Below, piece after piece: positions 33,457 to 43,395 of a stretch of 64,000 nucleotides of DNA. The notes under the pieces are model-generated. The model ran no database searches and was not told the DNA's origin. It saw only the letters and a program-made list of their open reading frames with translations. The translations under genes were made by a program, and so were the position numbers. This DNA is from Falciphora oryzae (Eukaryota; Ascomycota; Sordariomycetes; Magnaporthales; Magnaporthaceae), in assembly GCA_000733355.1 (NCBI GenBank), contig JNVV01000018.1, positions 554,947 through 618,946 on the forward strand, in the 5' to 3' direction. Each line of letters begins with the position of its first letter. Within the stretch, counting starts at the first letter, position 1.

Positions 33457-35005
33457 ATGCGCGCAACCTCGCATCTCCAGGCCTTGGCCGTGCTGGCCTC
33501 GGGGGTGTCAGCCCAGTGGCAGTCCACATGGGGACAGTGTGAGAAAGCCACCCCGTTCTCTCGCTAAGCTGCTAGGGCTTTCACCTAACTGACGGATATT
33601 TAGGTGGCGGTCAGGCCTACACTGGAATTGCTCGATGTCCCCCAGGCACGTTCTGTAACTATGGAAAGTAAGGACCCCGTCTGCCCTTGGAGCCACCTTG
33701 TGGAATTTCCCTGAAAAGATAGAAGCGCTCCTGACCGGCCTCGAAAATCCAACCAGCCCCTGGTACTCTCAGTGCATACCCCCCGAGCAGCCGCAGCCGC
33801 AGCCGGGCGTGCCCGACTCGCCCATCATCACCGAGACGGTCACGACCATCTTCACCATCGTTCCCGGCCCGGACCCGGTCCTGGTCACGACCTTCTACAG
33901 CTTTCTTACGCCCGGCCCCACGACGACCGCCAGGCAGAGCTACACCGTCATCGACGGTACCACCTGGATCATTGTCCCTGGCCACCGCAAGCGGACCCCC
34001 GCGACCGGGCAGCTGCTGGCGCGCGTCCCGGAGCCCACGGCCCCGGCGCACCTTTCTCCGGCGGCCGTTGCCGCGGAGGAGAAGAAGCGCGATGTGGATC
34101 GCGAGCCGGTCTACGATGCGCCGCTGGCCCCGGGGTTCGTCCGGGTTGTAGAGGCCGTCGAGAAGCGCGACGTCGACCGGCCGCCCGTGCCCGACTCTCC
34201 CCTTGCGGCTGGATTCGTTCGAACGGTGCCGGTCGCGAAGTCGGAAGTCGAGAGGCGGGACGTCGACCGCCCACCCGTGCCCGACGCGCCTCTCGCTCCC
34301 GGCTTCGCCAGGGCCGTGGAGGGTGGTGGCACGGCGGGCAAGAGTAAACGCGACGTCGATCGCGCACCGGTTTACGACGCGCCCCTCGCTCCCGGCTTCG
34401 TCCGGACCGCAGAGGTCGTTGAGAAGCGCGACGTTGACAGGCCGCCCGTGCCGGACTCTCCTCTTGCGGCGGGGTTTGTCCGAACGGCGCCGGCGGTGGC
34501 AGAGTTATCGGTTGAGAGGCGTGACGTCGGCCGCCCGCCCGTTTACGACGCACCGCTCGCGGCAGGGTTCGTCCGGGCGGCCCCTGATGTCGTCGAGAAG
34601 CGCGACGTGGACCGGCCGGCTGTGTACGACTCGCCCCTCGCGACTGACTTTGTCCGCACCGCACCCACGACAGTTAAAAAGCGTGATGTGGACCGTCCAG
34701 CCGTGTACGACTCTCCCCTCGAGGCCGGCTTCGTCCGCAAAGCGCCCAGCAAGGCGGAGGTCGGGAAGCGCGACGTGGACCGGCCGGCCGTCTACGACTC
34801 GCCACTGGATGCAAGCTTCGTCCGGACTGCTGCCCCGCTGATCGAGAAGCGCGACGTCGACCGCCCTCCTGTCTACGATGCTCCCCTTGCTGCGGGCTTT
34901 GTCCGGGAGGCGAAGCCGGGGAAGCGCGATGTCGACCGTCCGCCGGTTTACGACGCTCCCCTCGCGAGGGACTTTGAGCGGAAGGTGGGCCTGGTGCAGA
35001 GTTAA
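33457..35005 (+). CDS. Secreted CBM1 protein with eleven Kex2-bounded repeats (repeat-peptide precursor)
   Basis: Exons 33457-33538, 33604-33667 and 33757-35005 give 464 aa. Residues 1-19 are a signal peptide. Residues 20-57 are a complete family-1 cellulose-binding module, reassembled only by splicing: QWQSTWGQCGG, ARCPPGTFC and NPWYSQC, with four Cys and the Trp/Trp/Tyr cellulose-binding face. A Thr/Pro-rich linker (~58-158) contains TTARQSYTVIDGTTWI and an RKR site. Residues 159-464 are eleven tandem units of about 25-31 aa. Each opens with a dibasic pair (nine KR, two RR) followed by the near-invariant core DVDRPPVYDAPLAAGFVR and a variable spacer. Kex2-type proteases cut after KR and RR, so the repeats should be freed as about eleven related peptides, as in fungal KEP and dikaritin precursors. 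I know of no named family with this fusion. No UstY, tyrosinase or peptidase gene lies beside it. Confidence 0.87.
34085..35002 (+). repeat. Eleven tandem dibasic-bounded peptide repeats
   Basis: Eleven copies of a 75-93-bp coding unit. The 18-residue core is strongly conserved. The centre is PVYD in eight copies and PVPD in copies 2, 3 and 5. The spacers between cores vary in length and sequence. Many differences inside the core are synonymous (for example GAC/GAT, GTC/GTG, CGC/CGG). Confidence 0.95.
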
Positions 35006-35276
35006 TTGGCGTGTTGGAGTGTGTGCAGGCTGGTATTTCAGGGGCGGTGGAGGGCCAAATGGGGGATTTGGAAGGCTGCAGGCGTTGTTTTGCGAAGAAG
35101 CCTGTTGCGAGAAGACCTCGGATCTACTTGAATTCTTTGCCGACAGGGCATCTTTTGTAATAGGAGCTTCTTGATATCGTTGGTACTTGCTACAATTAGC
35201 CGCCCAAGGATGGGTGGGGCACTCCCGATCTCCAGAAATACTCCTGAACCTCGACCCCAAGCAGGAACACTTCCCA

Positions 35277-37081
35277 TCAAAGAGTGTACCTGAAGTTAGG
35301 GTGGCGATGACCCAGGCGGTGGGCGTCAGGCTGCAGTAGCCGGTCGTTCCTGTCCCCACTCTCCCTCTTCTTGTTTTCCCAGCGGAGATAGCCCATGGTG
35401 ACAATGGTGAGGATGAGGGTGAGGACGAGGGCGCCTAGGCTGACGGAGTGGCCAAGGCGGTAGTGGGGCCTGCGTGCACGGTTAGCGATACTCTCCAATG
35501 GAAGGATAGCTATTGGGCCAACTTACATGTCCCGGGCGAGGTAGACAAAGGTGCCGATAAAGGCGGAGCAGTTGGCTAGCGAGATGATGACGCCGACACC
35601 TGTGGCACGCACATAATGCGGTGCGAGATTGTTGGACGCCCAGCCCTGAAAGAGCAACTTGTTAGCAAACTTGGTGACCACGATAGTCGTAAAGACAGGA
35701 TGTAGTTGCAAGGGTAAACTAGGGAATGGTGTGCAGGATCTCACCATCATAAGCGCGGAGCACTGAAAGACACCCAGTCCAATGAAGAAGGTTCCAGCGT
35801 ATTTTACCGGGTTCTGGTCCGAAACCAAAAGCATGATGTACCCAAAGATGCCCAGAAGAGATCCGCCGGCGATAAAGGGGCCGCGGACCTTGGTCTTGTC
35901 GGAGAGGTACGAGCAGACGATGACGGATATGAAGCCGGTGACGTTGGGCGGCGCAGTAAGCAGCTGTGCGTGCGTCGCCTGGTATCCCATACCGGAGATG
36001 ATGGACGGGAGGAAGAGGGAAAAGCTGTACAGGGGCACGAGCAGGCAGAACCACAGCAGGGACAGCAGGTAGGTCTGGGGCGCTAAGAGGGCCATCTTGA
36101 CCCAGTGCCAGTTGAACTTTTCGTCGTCGACGTCGATGCTGCTGGAGCCGCCGGCGTCCATGCGCATGCGGCGCAGGGCGTGGTCGCGCTCCTCCTCGGT
36201 CAGGAAGCGCGACTCGGCCGGGGTGTTTGGCATGAAGAAGAAGCAGAGGATCCCAAAGACGACCGTAATGGCGCCCTCGACTAGAGAAAGGGGCGGGGGA
36301 GGACCTGTTAGCCGTCTGCTGCTAGACGAATCTGGGTTACTATGATGCCAACGCACTGAAGAAAATCCACGGCCAGCGGTTGTAGCCGCCGTACGAGATG
36401 CGGCCGAGCCCCGAGGCGAGCAGGCCGCCAAAGGCGCCGGACAGCGGGGCGGCCGAGTAGAAGAGGCCGCAGCGCAGGACCATCTGGTGGCGGCGGTAGA
36501 ACATGGCGAGGTAGATGATGACGCCGCCGAGGATGCCGCCCTCGAACAGGCCGAGCAGGACGCGGCAGGCGACGAGGGCCGGGAAGGTCTTGACGAAGCC
36601 GGTGCAGGTGCAGACGAGGCCCCAGGCGGTGATGAGGGCGGGCAGGTAGATGCCGGCCCTCACGCGCTTGATGACCCAGTTGCTGGGCACGTCGACGGCG
36701 ATGTAGGGCGCGTAGAAGACGAGGAGCGCGACGTTGAAGTCGGTGCCTGTCTCAATGCCCAGGTCTGTGGTCAGGCCGTCGATCTTGGCGTTGCCGATGT
36801 TGCTGCGGTCGATAAAGGAGAAGAGCCTAGACGAAGGGGCTGCTGTTAGCTGGCTCCTTTTTTTTTTTTTTCTGGCGAAGCTAGCTGTGGGATATAGAGG
36901 AGCAGCAGACTCACCAGATGCCGAACAAGAAGGGGAGAATGTGCAGGTCAAACTTGCGATCCAGTCTCTTGTCGATGGCCGGATCGAACTCCCCGTGCTC
37001 GTTGCCTGCTTTCTCGAGGGCCACATCTTTGGCCGAGGTTCGATCGGCCTCGGCCACTTGCGGAGACTCCTCTGACTTCAT
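35277..37081 (-). CDS. MFS transporter, allantoate permease (DAL5/TNA1-like) family
   Basis: Five exons, 37081-36915, 36826-36357, 36280-35745, 35645-35527 and 35469-35277, give 494 aa with about twelve membrane helices. Family features are an N-terminal soluble stretch ending DRKFDLHILPFLFGIWLFSF, the helix-1 motif IDRSNIGNAKIDGL, RVLLGLFEGGILGGVIIYLA, the ERD-containing central loop (EEERDHALRRMRMD), WASNNLAPHYVRATGVG and a C-terminal RWENKKRE. Members of this anion:cation symporter group take up allantoate, nicotinate, biotin or other small carboxylates at the plasma membrane. The substrate is not readable. Intron 1 carries a 14-nt homopolymer. It converges on the CBM1 repeat gene, with only 271 bp between the two stop codons. 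Confidence 0.9.
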
Positions 37082-38111
37082 GATGGGATGCTGAAACTGG
37101 TCCTCTGGAGCTGCTGACTGGCACTCTCGCGTGTGCTGTTCTCTTGCTTGTCCAGCCGCAGCCTACCAGGCTCTACCCTCGACCGTAAGGGGAACCAGAA
37201 CAGATAGCAGCGGTGCAGAAACGGGCCAAGGAGAGGGCAGCGCGCCCATGGCCTTTTTGTGGCGGGCGGGCGGGTCACCACCCAACAAAAAAGCCTTCCC
37301 GTCCGCTATCCACTCTCGGGGATGCAACGTCGGCACGCATTCTCAAGGGGAGCCGGGGCACGCTGGGGCCGCCCAAGACGCGAAGGAAGTCCACGGGGAG
37401 CGCATGCGGGGTAGAGTATTGATATGGAAGATGGGGGTGTGCATGCGGCTGTCCAAGCCGGGTCGCCCACCCAACCACAACCTATCCTCGCCCTGACCAC
37501 GAACCCTCCCTGTGGAGTCGAGCTCCGGAGTCAGCAATCATTGCAGCCGCCGAGCCCCATTCTTGCCGCGACCAGGGCGAGGCCGGCGGACCAGGTGGAG
37601 GGAGGGAGGAGGCGACGGTTGTTTGTCAGCATTTGCTGGTGAGGGATTTGAGTAGTAGAAGTTGGAGGAGGGCTCAGAAAAGAAGAAATCCAACTGCCGG
37701 TCTAAAGCTGCCGACAGGAATCTCCGAGGAGGCCCAGCCGGCCCCGCTCTGCGAGTGCCCCAACTCCAGCCCCAGGTTGCAGTGCACAGCTCGCTGTCTC
37801 CGCCAGCACGCAATGGATACGGGCTAGATACTTGTTCACCAGGAGATAAGACTTTCACGTTGTGTGCGCCAGTCCATGCGAGAGCAGATTATTGATCTTT
37901 TGTCATTGCTTTCCATGCAATTAATTCCATTCTTTGCACAGTAATTGTAACCTAGCGGGCGGCAAGAGCTGCGACCGCCACGAATCAAGTGGGGAACGAA
38001 AATTTGGAGAAGCCTGGCGGGCGTTCAACACCGCAAAGGAGAAGTAATCAACTTTCTGCCTCCCCATTGCCTCTTTCCTATTGCCTTAGGTCCCTAGCCG
38101 CCCTGAATCAT
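37082..38111. other. 1-kb intergenic region
   Basis: Promoter of the MFS gene and 3' flank of the SDR gene. No further gene is supported. Confidence 0.5.
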
Positions 38112-39332
38112 CTAATCACCCAGGGGATACGCGTGCAGGATCTGGCCGTGGTAAAGCGTCGCGTCCTTGGACGCCAGGAACACGAAACTCGGCGCGATCT
38201 CGCTCGGCTGCCCGACGCGGCTGAGCCCGGACTGCTTGCCGAAGCCCTCCATCTGCTCGGCCGGCCTCGACGCCGGCTGCAGCGGCGTGTGCACGGGGCC
38301 CGGCGCGACCGCGTTGACCCGGATGCCGCGCGGCATGAGCTGCTTGGACAGCGCGTACGTGAAGGACGCGACGGCGCCCTTGGTGGCCGCGTAGTCGACC
38401 ATGGACCCCGTGCCGCGGAACGCCACCGTCGACGTCGTGTTGATGATGGACCCGCCCTTCTCCATGTGCGGGACCGAGAACTTGGTGACGGCGAACATCT
38501 GGATGATGTTGCTCTGGAACATGCTCTGCACGTCGTCGAGGTCGATGTCCTCGATCTTGTCGCACATGACCTGCTTGGACGCGTTGTTGACCAGCACGTG
38601 GATCTTGCCGTACTTGTCGACGTGCGCCTGCACCGCCTTCTGGCACGTCGGGTTGTCCATCAGGTTGCCCGCGAACAGGAGGCACTGCCGGCCCTCCTTC
38701 TCGACCAGCCTCTTGGTCTCGCGCGCGTCCTCCTCCTCCTCGGGCAGGTACACTATGGTGACGTCGGCGCCCTCGCGCGCAAACAGGACGGCGGTTGACC
38801 GACCAATTCCAGAGCTTGGGGAGAATATGCCGTATTAGCTGCCTGGGTCGGACAAGACACGTGAGGTGCGGCATAAGGGGTGGTGGGCTAGTTGGGCGCT
38901 TACTCTCCACCCGTGATGAAGGCCTTGACGCCCTCCAGCTTGTTGGCCGCGCGGTACTCTTGGAACTCGTTCTTGCCCTCGAGCTTAGTGGGCTCGCTGG
39001 TGGGCTTCATGTCCTTCTCGAGTCTATGTCTGGGGTGTCAGCTGACTGGTCTTCCAGGGCGAGGCCGGCGTGCGCTCTCAAGGGTGGACAGCATACCCCG
39101 GCAGGTTCTGGGCCTGCGAGTCCTTGATGGGCTGGAAGGTGCCATCTTTTCCGCCCTGGGCCGACATTTTCCTTGTGATCGGGGTTGTAGATATGGGTCT
39201 TGTTGCCGCCTTTAAAGTTAGGGAGTGCTGACATGGGTTCGTGATGCTCTGGTGCTTCACGGTCGATGGTCGAGAGATTGTTGCAGATATCGAACCTCGA
39301 AAAGCAGACAGAAGACCAGATTTAAGCCGCAT
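38112..39332 (-). CDS. Short-chain dehydrogenase/reductase, possibly dual-targeted
   Basis: Exons 39332-39097, 39023-38904 and 38814-38112 give 352 aa from the first ATG, or 297 aa from the ATG at 39167 (MSAQGGKDGTFQ). It is a classical SDR of the YhdF/general-stress-39 type: KAFITGGDSGIGRS cofactor loop, LVNNAS, the Ser of INTTSTVAF, catalytic YAATK, and NAVAPGPVHTPLQPA; it ends GQILHAYPLGD. The 55 residues before Met56 contain many Arg, Ser and Thr, almost no acidic residue, and amphipathic character (MRLKSGLLSAFRGSISATIS), i.e. a plausible mitochondrial presequence. Alternative starts could give a mitochondrial and a cytosolic form. Substrate unknown; bacterial relatives are stress-linked aldehyde or sugar reductases. 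Confidence 0.87.
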
Positions 39333-39833
39333 TTTGTTCCCGAGGAAGCACAGAAAACCTCAGGACCCTTTCCGCCCCTCGAATGAATTGGGTTTAAAAG
39401 AAAACGACGTGATGTCATTTTTCCGTCGTCGCGCCTTCCACTCGGCCCCGTTGCGTACTGGAGCTCAAACCGGCGCGGCTTCGAGATCCATGACGTCTTC
39501 CTCACCCCCACCTTCTCGACAATCGACGCGGTCGTACCCGCGTCACAATGATAGAAAATTGATGCCGAACTGACCTTCTAACGGGAGTACCTGTTTGATC
39601 ATGGTTTCTCCCTTCGTGTGTCAATTTTGCATCTAGAACCGGACACTGGTGGAAAAACGCGAGCAGTAAATTTCTATCAACCTTCTCGATGCCCTGCTCC
39701 CGTTCGTATCCAATCCAATGCCTAACCCTTACCATGCAATGTACCTAACCAATACGCCAAAACGCCTGAAAACATAGAGGCACTCGCCTGAAAACAATCC
39801 CGCACAAAAACCCCGCCCAGCGGTCCCAGGCAC
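39333..39833. other. 501-bp intergenic spacer
   Basis: Upstream of the SDR gene and downstream of the next minus-strand gene. Nothing is recognised. Confidence 0.5.
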
Positions 39834-42353
39834 TCAGGGTTGAGCACCCTTCCCCCGGCTTCTGGTGTTGCCCGCGGGCCCATCTATCGGCGGCGGTGCA
39901 GGCTTGGGTGTTTGACCTTTTGCACTCCCGTCTCCGGCGGCGCCGCCTCCACCCCCGCCCTTGCCGCCGCTCCCACCCTTGGTGTCGCCGCCGCCCCTGC
40001 CACCGTTGCCGCTGCCGCCCTTAGTGTCACTGCCGCCTTTGGTGTCGCCCTTGCCTCCGCTGCCGCCCTTGCCATCGTTCCCGCCCTCAGCGCTGCTCCC
40101 GCCCCCGGCGCCGCCCCGGCCCGATGGCGCCCAGCCATAGAACTTGCCTGCAGCCTTCCACTGTTTGCATTTCGTGAGTATAAATTCCGACGTTAGCTTC
40201 TCCGCCAAACTGTCCGCCATGAACTCCAGGCTCACTGCGCCGAACCCTTTGTTCAAAATCTCGTCGCGTTCCGGCGGGACTCCAGCAGCTCCCAGCTTGC
40301 TTGGCGTATCGGGGTAGTCGTTGATATTCATGTCCTTCAACTTTTTGTCGGGATCGTCCACCTCGACCTGTGGCTTCTTCGGCGCCGGGGGCGCATTCGG
40401 ATCCTGGGGTGTGTTGGGCTGGCCGAGCTGCGTCGGATTCCAGGCGCCCCCTCGTCCGGAGCCTGAGGCGTCGGTCTGGTCGGTCTTCCCGGACTGTGTG
40501 GACCCGCGGACGTTCTGTCCTGTCTTCCTCCCTCCCTCGAAAGGGTTGTTGAGCGGCACGTTGACAACCCCGTCAGCGCTGCCCGCGGAGCCGGGCCTAC
40601 CCTCACGCGGAGGGTTAGCAGGAGTAGAGGGGGCCATCTGAGATCCTGCAGCCTGAGGCTTGAGCAACTGGTACGACGGGGACCAGGACGGGATGCCGTC
40701 CTTGGTAAAGTCGTCGACTGGGTCCGCCACCTCGTTGTCGTCCTCTTCCGTTTCGGCCATTTTGTGGATGGGATCATCGGCTCGGATCTTCAGGAGCTCG
40801 GCGCGGATCTTCTGGAGCTCAGTACGGGCCTCATTAGGATCAGTGTGCTAGGAGCGTCATTGTTGGCGCCCCTTTCTTCTGGAACTTGTTCACAAACTTG
40901 GGCCCCCACTCTTCTAGCCATGCTGTAGTTTTTTTGAGGAAGATAATAAGTTAGCTCGATACAGATTGATACTGGCGGGCAAAGATTCGACTGCGTAGCT
41001 GGGTCTGTAATTACCTATCGTTTTTGCAAGGGATCGTCGGGACTGAAGCATGAGCATTTCTTCCCATGCTGTGGAAAAATGCAGCTTTTGATACGTGATA
41101 GATTTATCTTTCACCCTGTTGTCCTCAATCGTTTCCCTAAGCAGAAGTTAGCCTTCAATCTTTCATAAGTGCGCATTAACGGACCGGAAATGGGCTTTAA
41201 AGCTCACAGGTGTATCGAGATTCGTGATGCTTGATCGTTGAAATAGCCACTGATAATTGGGTCGACCATCTAAGCCAGAAATAAAAACAGATTAGCTATA
41301 ATTAGTAATCGCCCAGCACATTTTTAACGCCTACAGGGAGCCAACGAAAGTTCGGCGCCGGTAACGTTGCAACAATCAAAAGGGTAACTTACATATTCGA
41401 GGGCAAAAATGGTGTGTTTGATAGCAAAAAACGCCTTCCTTGCTGTGACTTCTTCCTTCACCTGGTCGTCCATGAACTTTTTCGTTCTCATTCCCTTTGT
41501 AACGGGCGACCAGATCCTAAAAGATGATATCTTTAGCCGTGCTTGGAAATAGGTTAGATATAAGGTAGAGGTGATGAGGATGCGGCTACTTTTCCTTGAC
41601 TCCGTTTGTGAACTTATCTAAGAGGACAAGCTCGTTCCTGTGGTGCTTGCTGTTGGGAAAGGAGAGCGAGAGGATGTCCATAGGCTGGCCTGAGATCTGA
41701 CCCAGCGTTATCGGCTTGGACGTTGGCCCCCAAGTCGCGTCCATGAAACCGCAAAAGTTGATCGCTCCTTCCCCCGTCTTTGGGTTGAGAAGGGCCTCCC
41801 TTTTGCCGTACGCCTCGCGAGGGCTCGAGGTGAAGGTAGGGTCAGGCAGATTCTGTATCTTCCCCAGAAATCCATTGTTGGAGAAGACGAGCTGGTATTC
41901 CAGGATATGCTCGCTAGCGTAGTTGTCGGTTGTTCCCTTTTCCGGAGAATTGAGCCGCCCGAACCGGAAGTCCGAGTCTATATTCCAGGCTACAGGCGCG
42001 TATGCGATAGGCTTCTTAAGATCGCCTGAGCTAGGGTATGAAAATGCTGGGGTCGGAAACTTGCCTCAGACCTGGAACTTGGGGCTCTTATTGCGGGCAA
42101 GAAGTCGAGAGGCCACGTACTGCTCGTTCGGGCTTGTAGTAATAGGGAGACAGCGGACGAGGACGGTGAAGGGTAATAAAAGCAACGAGAATATGGCGGC
42201 TTTTGGCCATCTTGAAGAGCGGGGTGAAAGTAGTAGAGGTGAAGAGTAAAGTGGATGTAGAGCAAATGCCGTTGAGATAGGTGGGCTGCGGAGATGAGTG
42301 TCGAGCTTGAGAAGGTGTGGATGTGTGAGGTACAGACAGCAGCAGAGGATCAA
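39834..42353 (-). CDS. Multi-exon protein of unknown function with Gly/Lys-rich tail
   Basis: A proposed seven-exon model is 42353-42121, 42030-41590, 41516-41393, 41269-41208, 41136-41015, 40922-40894 and 40847-39834, about 674 aa. All joins keep one frame. Exon 1 contains a hydrophobic run (IFSLLLLPFTVLVRCL), so the protein may be secreted or anchored; this start is uncertain. The middle (VAWNIDSDFRFG, SEHILEYQLVFSNN, FCGFMDATWGPTSKPITLG, HHRNELVLLDKFTNGVKEKI) loosely recalls the region after the catalytic domain of large fungal GH18 chitinases, but no GH18 domain is present. The tail is disordered: NPFEGG, then a long run of GGSGGKGD and KGGS repeats ending TRSRGKGAQP. The last 46-nt intron (GTGAAC..CCTAG) is weak; without it translation stops at 40840. 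I do not recognise the family. Confidence 0.5.
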
Positions 42354-43395
42354 GAGGACGGCATGGAAGCGGTTAATATAATCGATACTTCCCAGATGCC
42401 ATAGGGTGCTAGGGACTTAACCTTGTCGTCCATTACCCCTGTTCCAACACCGTTCCGCTGAGAACGCCATCAAACTCCCTCTCTGGTCCGCAAGGCCCCC
42501 CTGGCCTGAGAGGCACAGTACGCCAACAAACAAGCTCGAGGAGGTAGTCCTAGTAAGCTGGGCTATCGGATTCCATCTGTTGGTTTGTTCTGGAGGAACA
42601 AAAATAGAGGAACTTCTCTAATTAGGTATCGGGTAAAATTCAGCCGGTGCCGCAGCGCCAGTGTTGGCTCCATGGAGTGCTGTGATATCATATCCGGCTT
42701 AGTTCCACGACCTTAGTTCCAGTGGCTGTGAAATGGCCAATAATGACAACATAAACGCATCTGAAGGGCACGGGCACTTGGGGGGTGGTGTGGGCAGTCG
42801 TGTGGTTGGTTGGCCCAGGCTGATGCCCGATAGGTTCCCTAGCATGGAGCCGTGTGGCTCGTCCCATGAGGACAGCAGGTACCAGTCAGCATCTAATAAC
42901 ATACCGTGGTGTTGGTGAACCAACAACCCGCCCTCACGAAGCAACAACCTCTTTTCACGCCTCTACTCCAGAATTACTGCTCCGGCCCAACTAATTACGG
43001 AAATTGAGCGGGCCGAGCACTGGTGTGGATGGACAGTTGAGACACTAGGCCGGGTGTGGCAGGAGAGGGGAAAATGCTCAACTCGGTGCCCCAGCTGCCA
43101 GACTGGATTGTGCAGTCCAAATTCGACTTGGTGGAAGCATGCGGGACTAAAAATGTCAACCCCATGTCGGTAATTACAGCTTTTGAGCGCCCCTACGACA
43201 GCTCCCCCTTCCTGCACGCCAAGCGCACTGCCAATGTACCGCCTCCACGTTGCCTGCAATTTTCCTCGCACTCAAGTCTGCACTTATTCTCGCAATTCCA
43301 TCAGCTCCATTGACGCATCTAGCTAACGACGCTGTCCAACGCACAGATCCCCCCAAGATTCTCGGCTTCCAGCTCCCACATCGACGACAGCGCAA
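42354..43395. other. 1-kb intergenic region
   Basis: Divergent promoter region of two uncharacterised genes. No feature is recognised. Confidence 0.5.

Noticed and set aside
34085..35002. CRISPR-like array
   Set aside because: The repeats are in-frame coding units of a eukaryotic secreted protein with variable spacers of coding sequence.
33457..35005. Standard dikaritin (ustiloxin-type) cluster
   Set aside because: The precursor layout fits, but no UstY/DUF3328, tyrosinase or other tailoring gene is found in the window, so only the precursor claim is kept.
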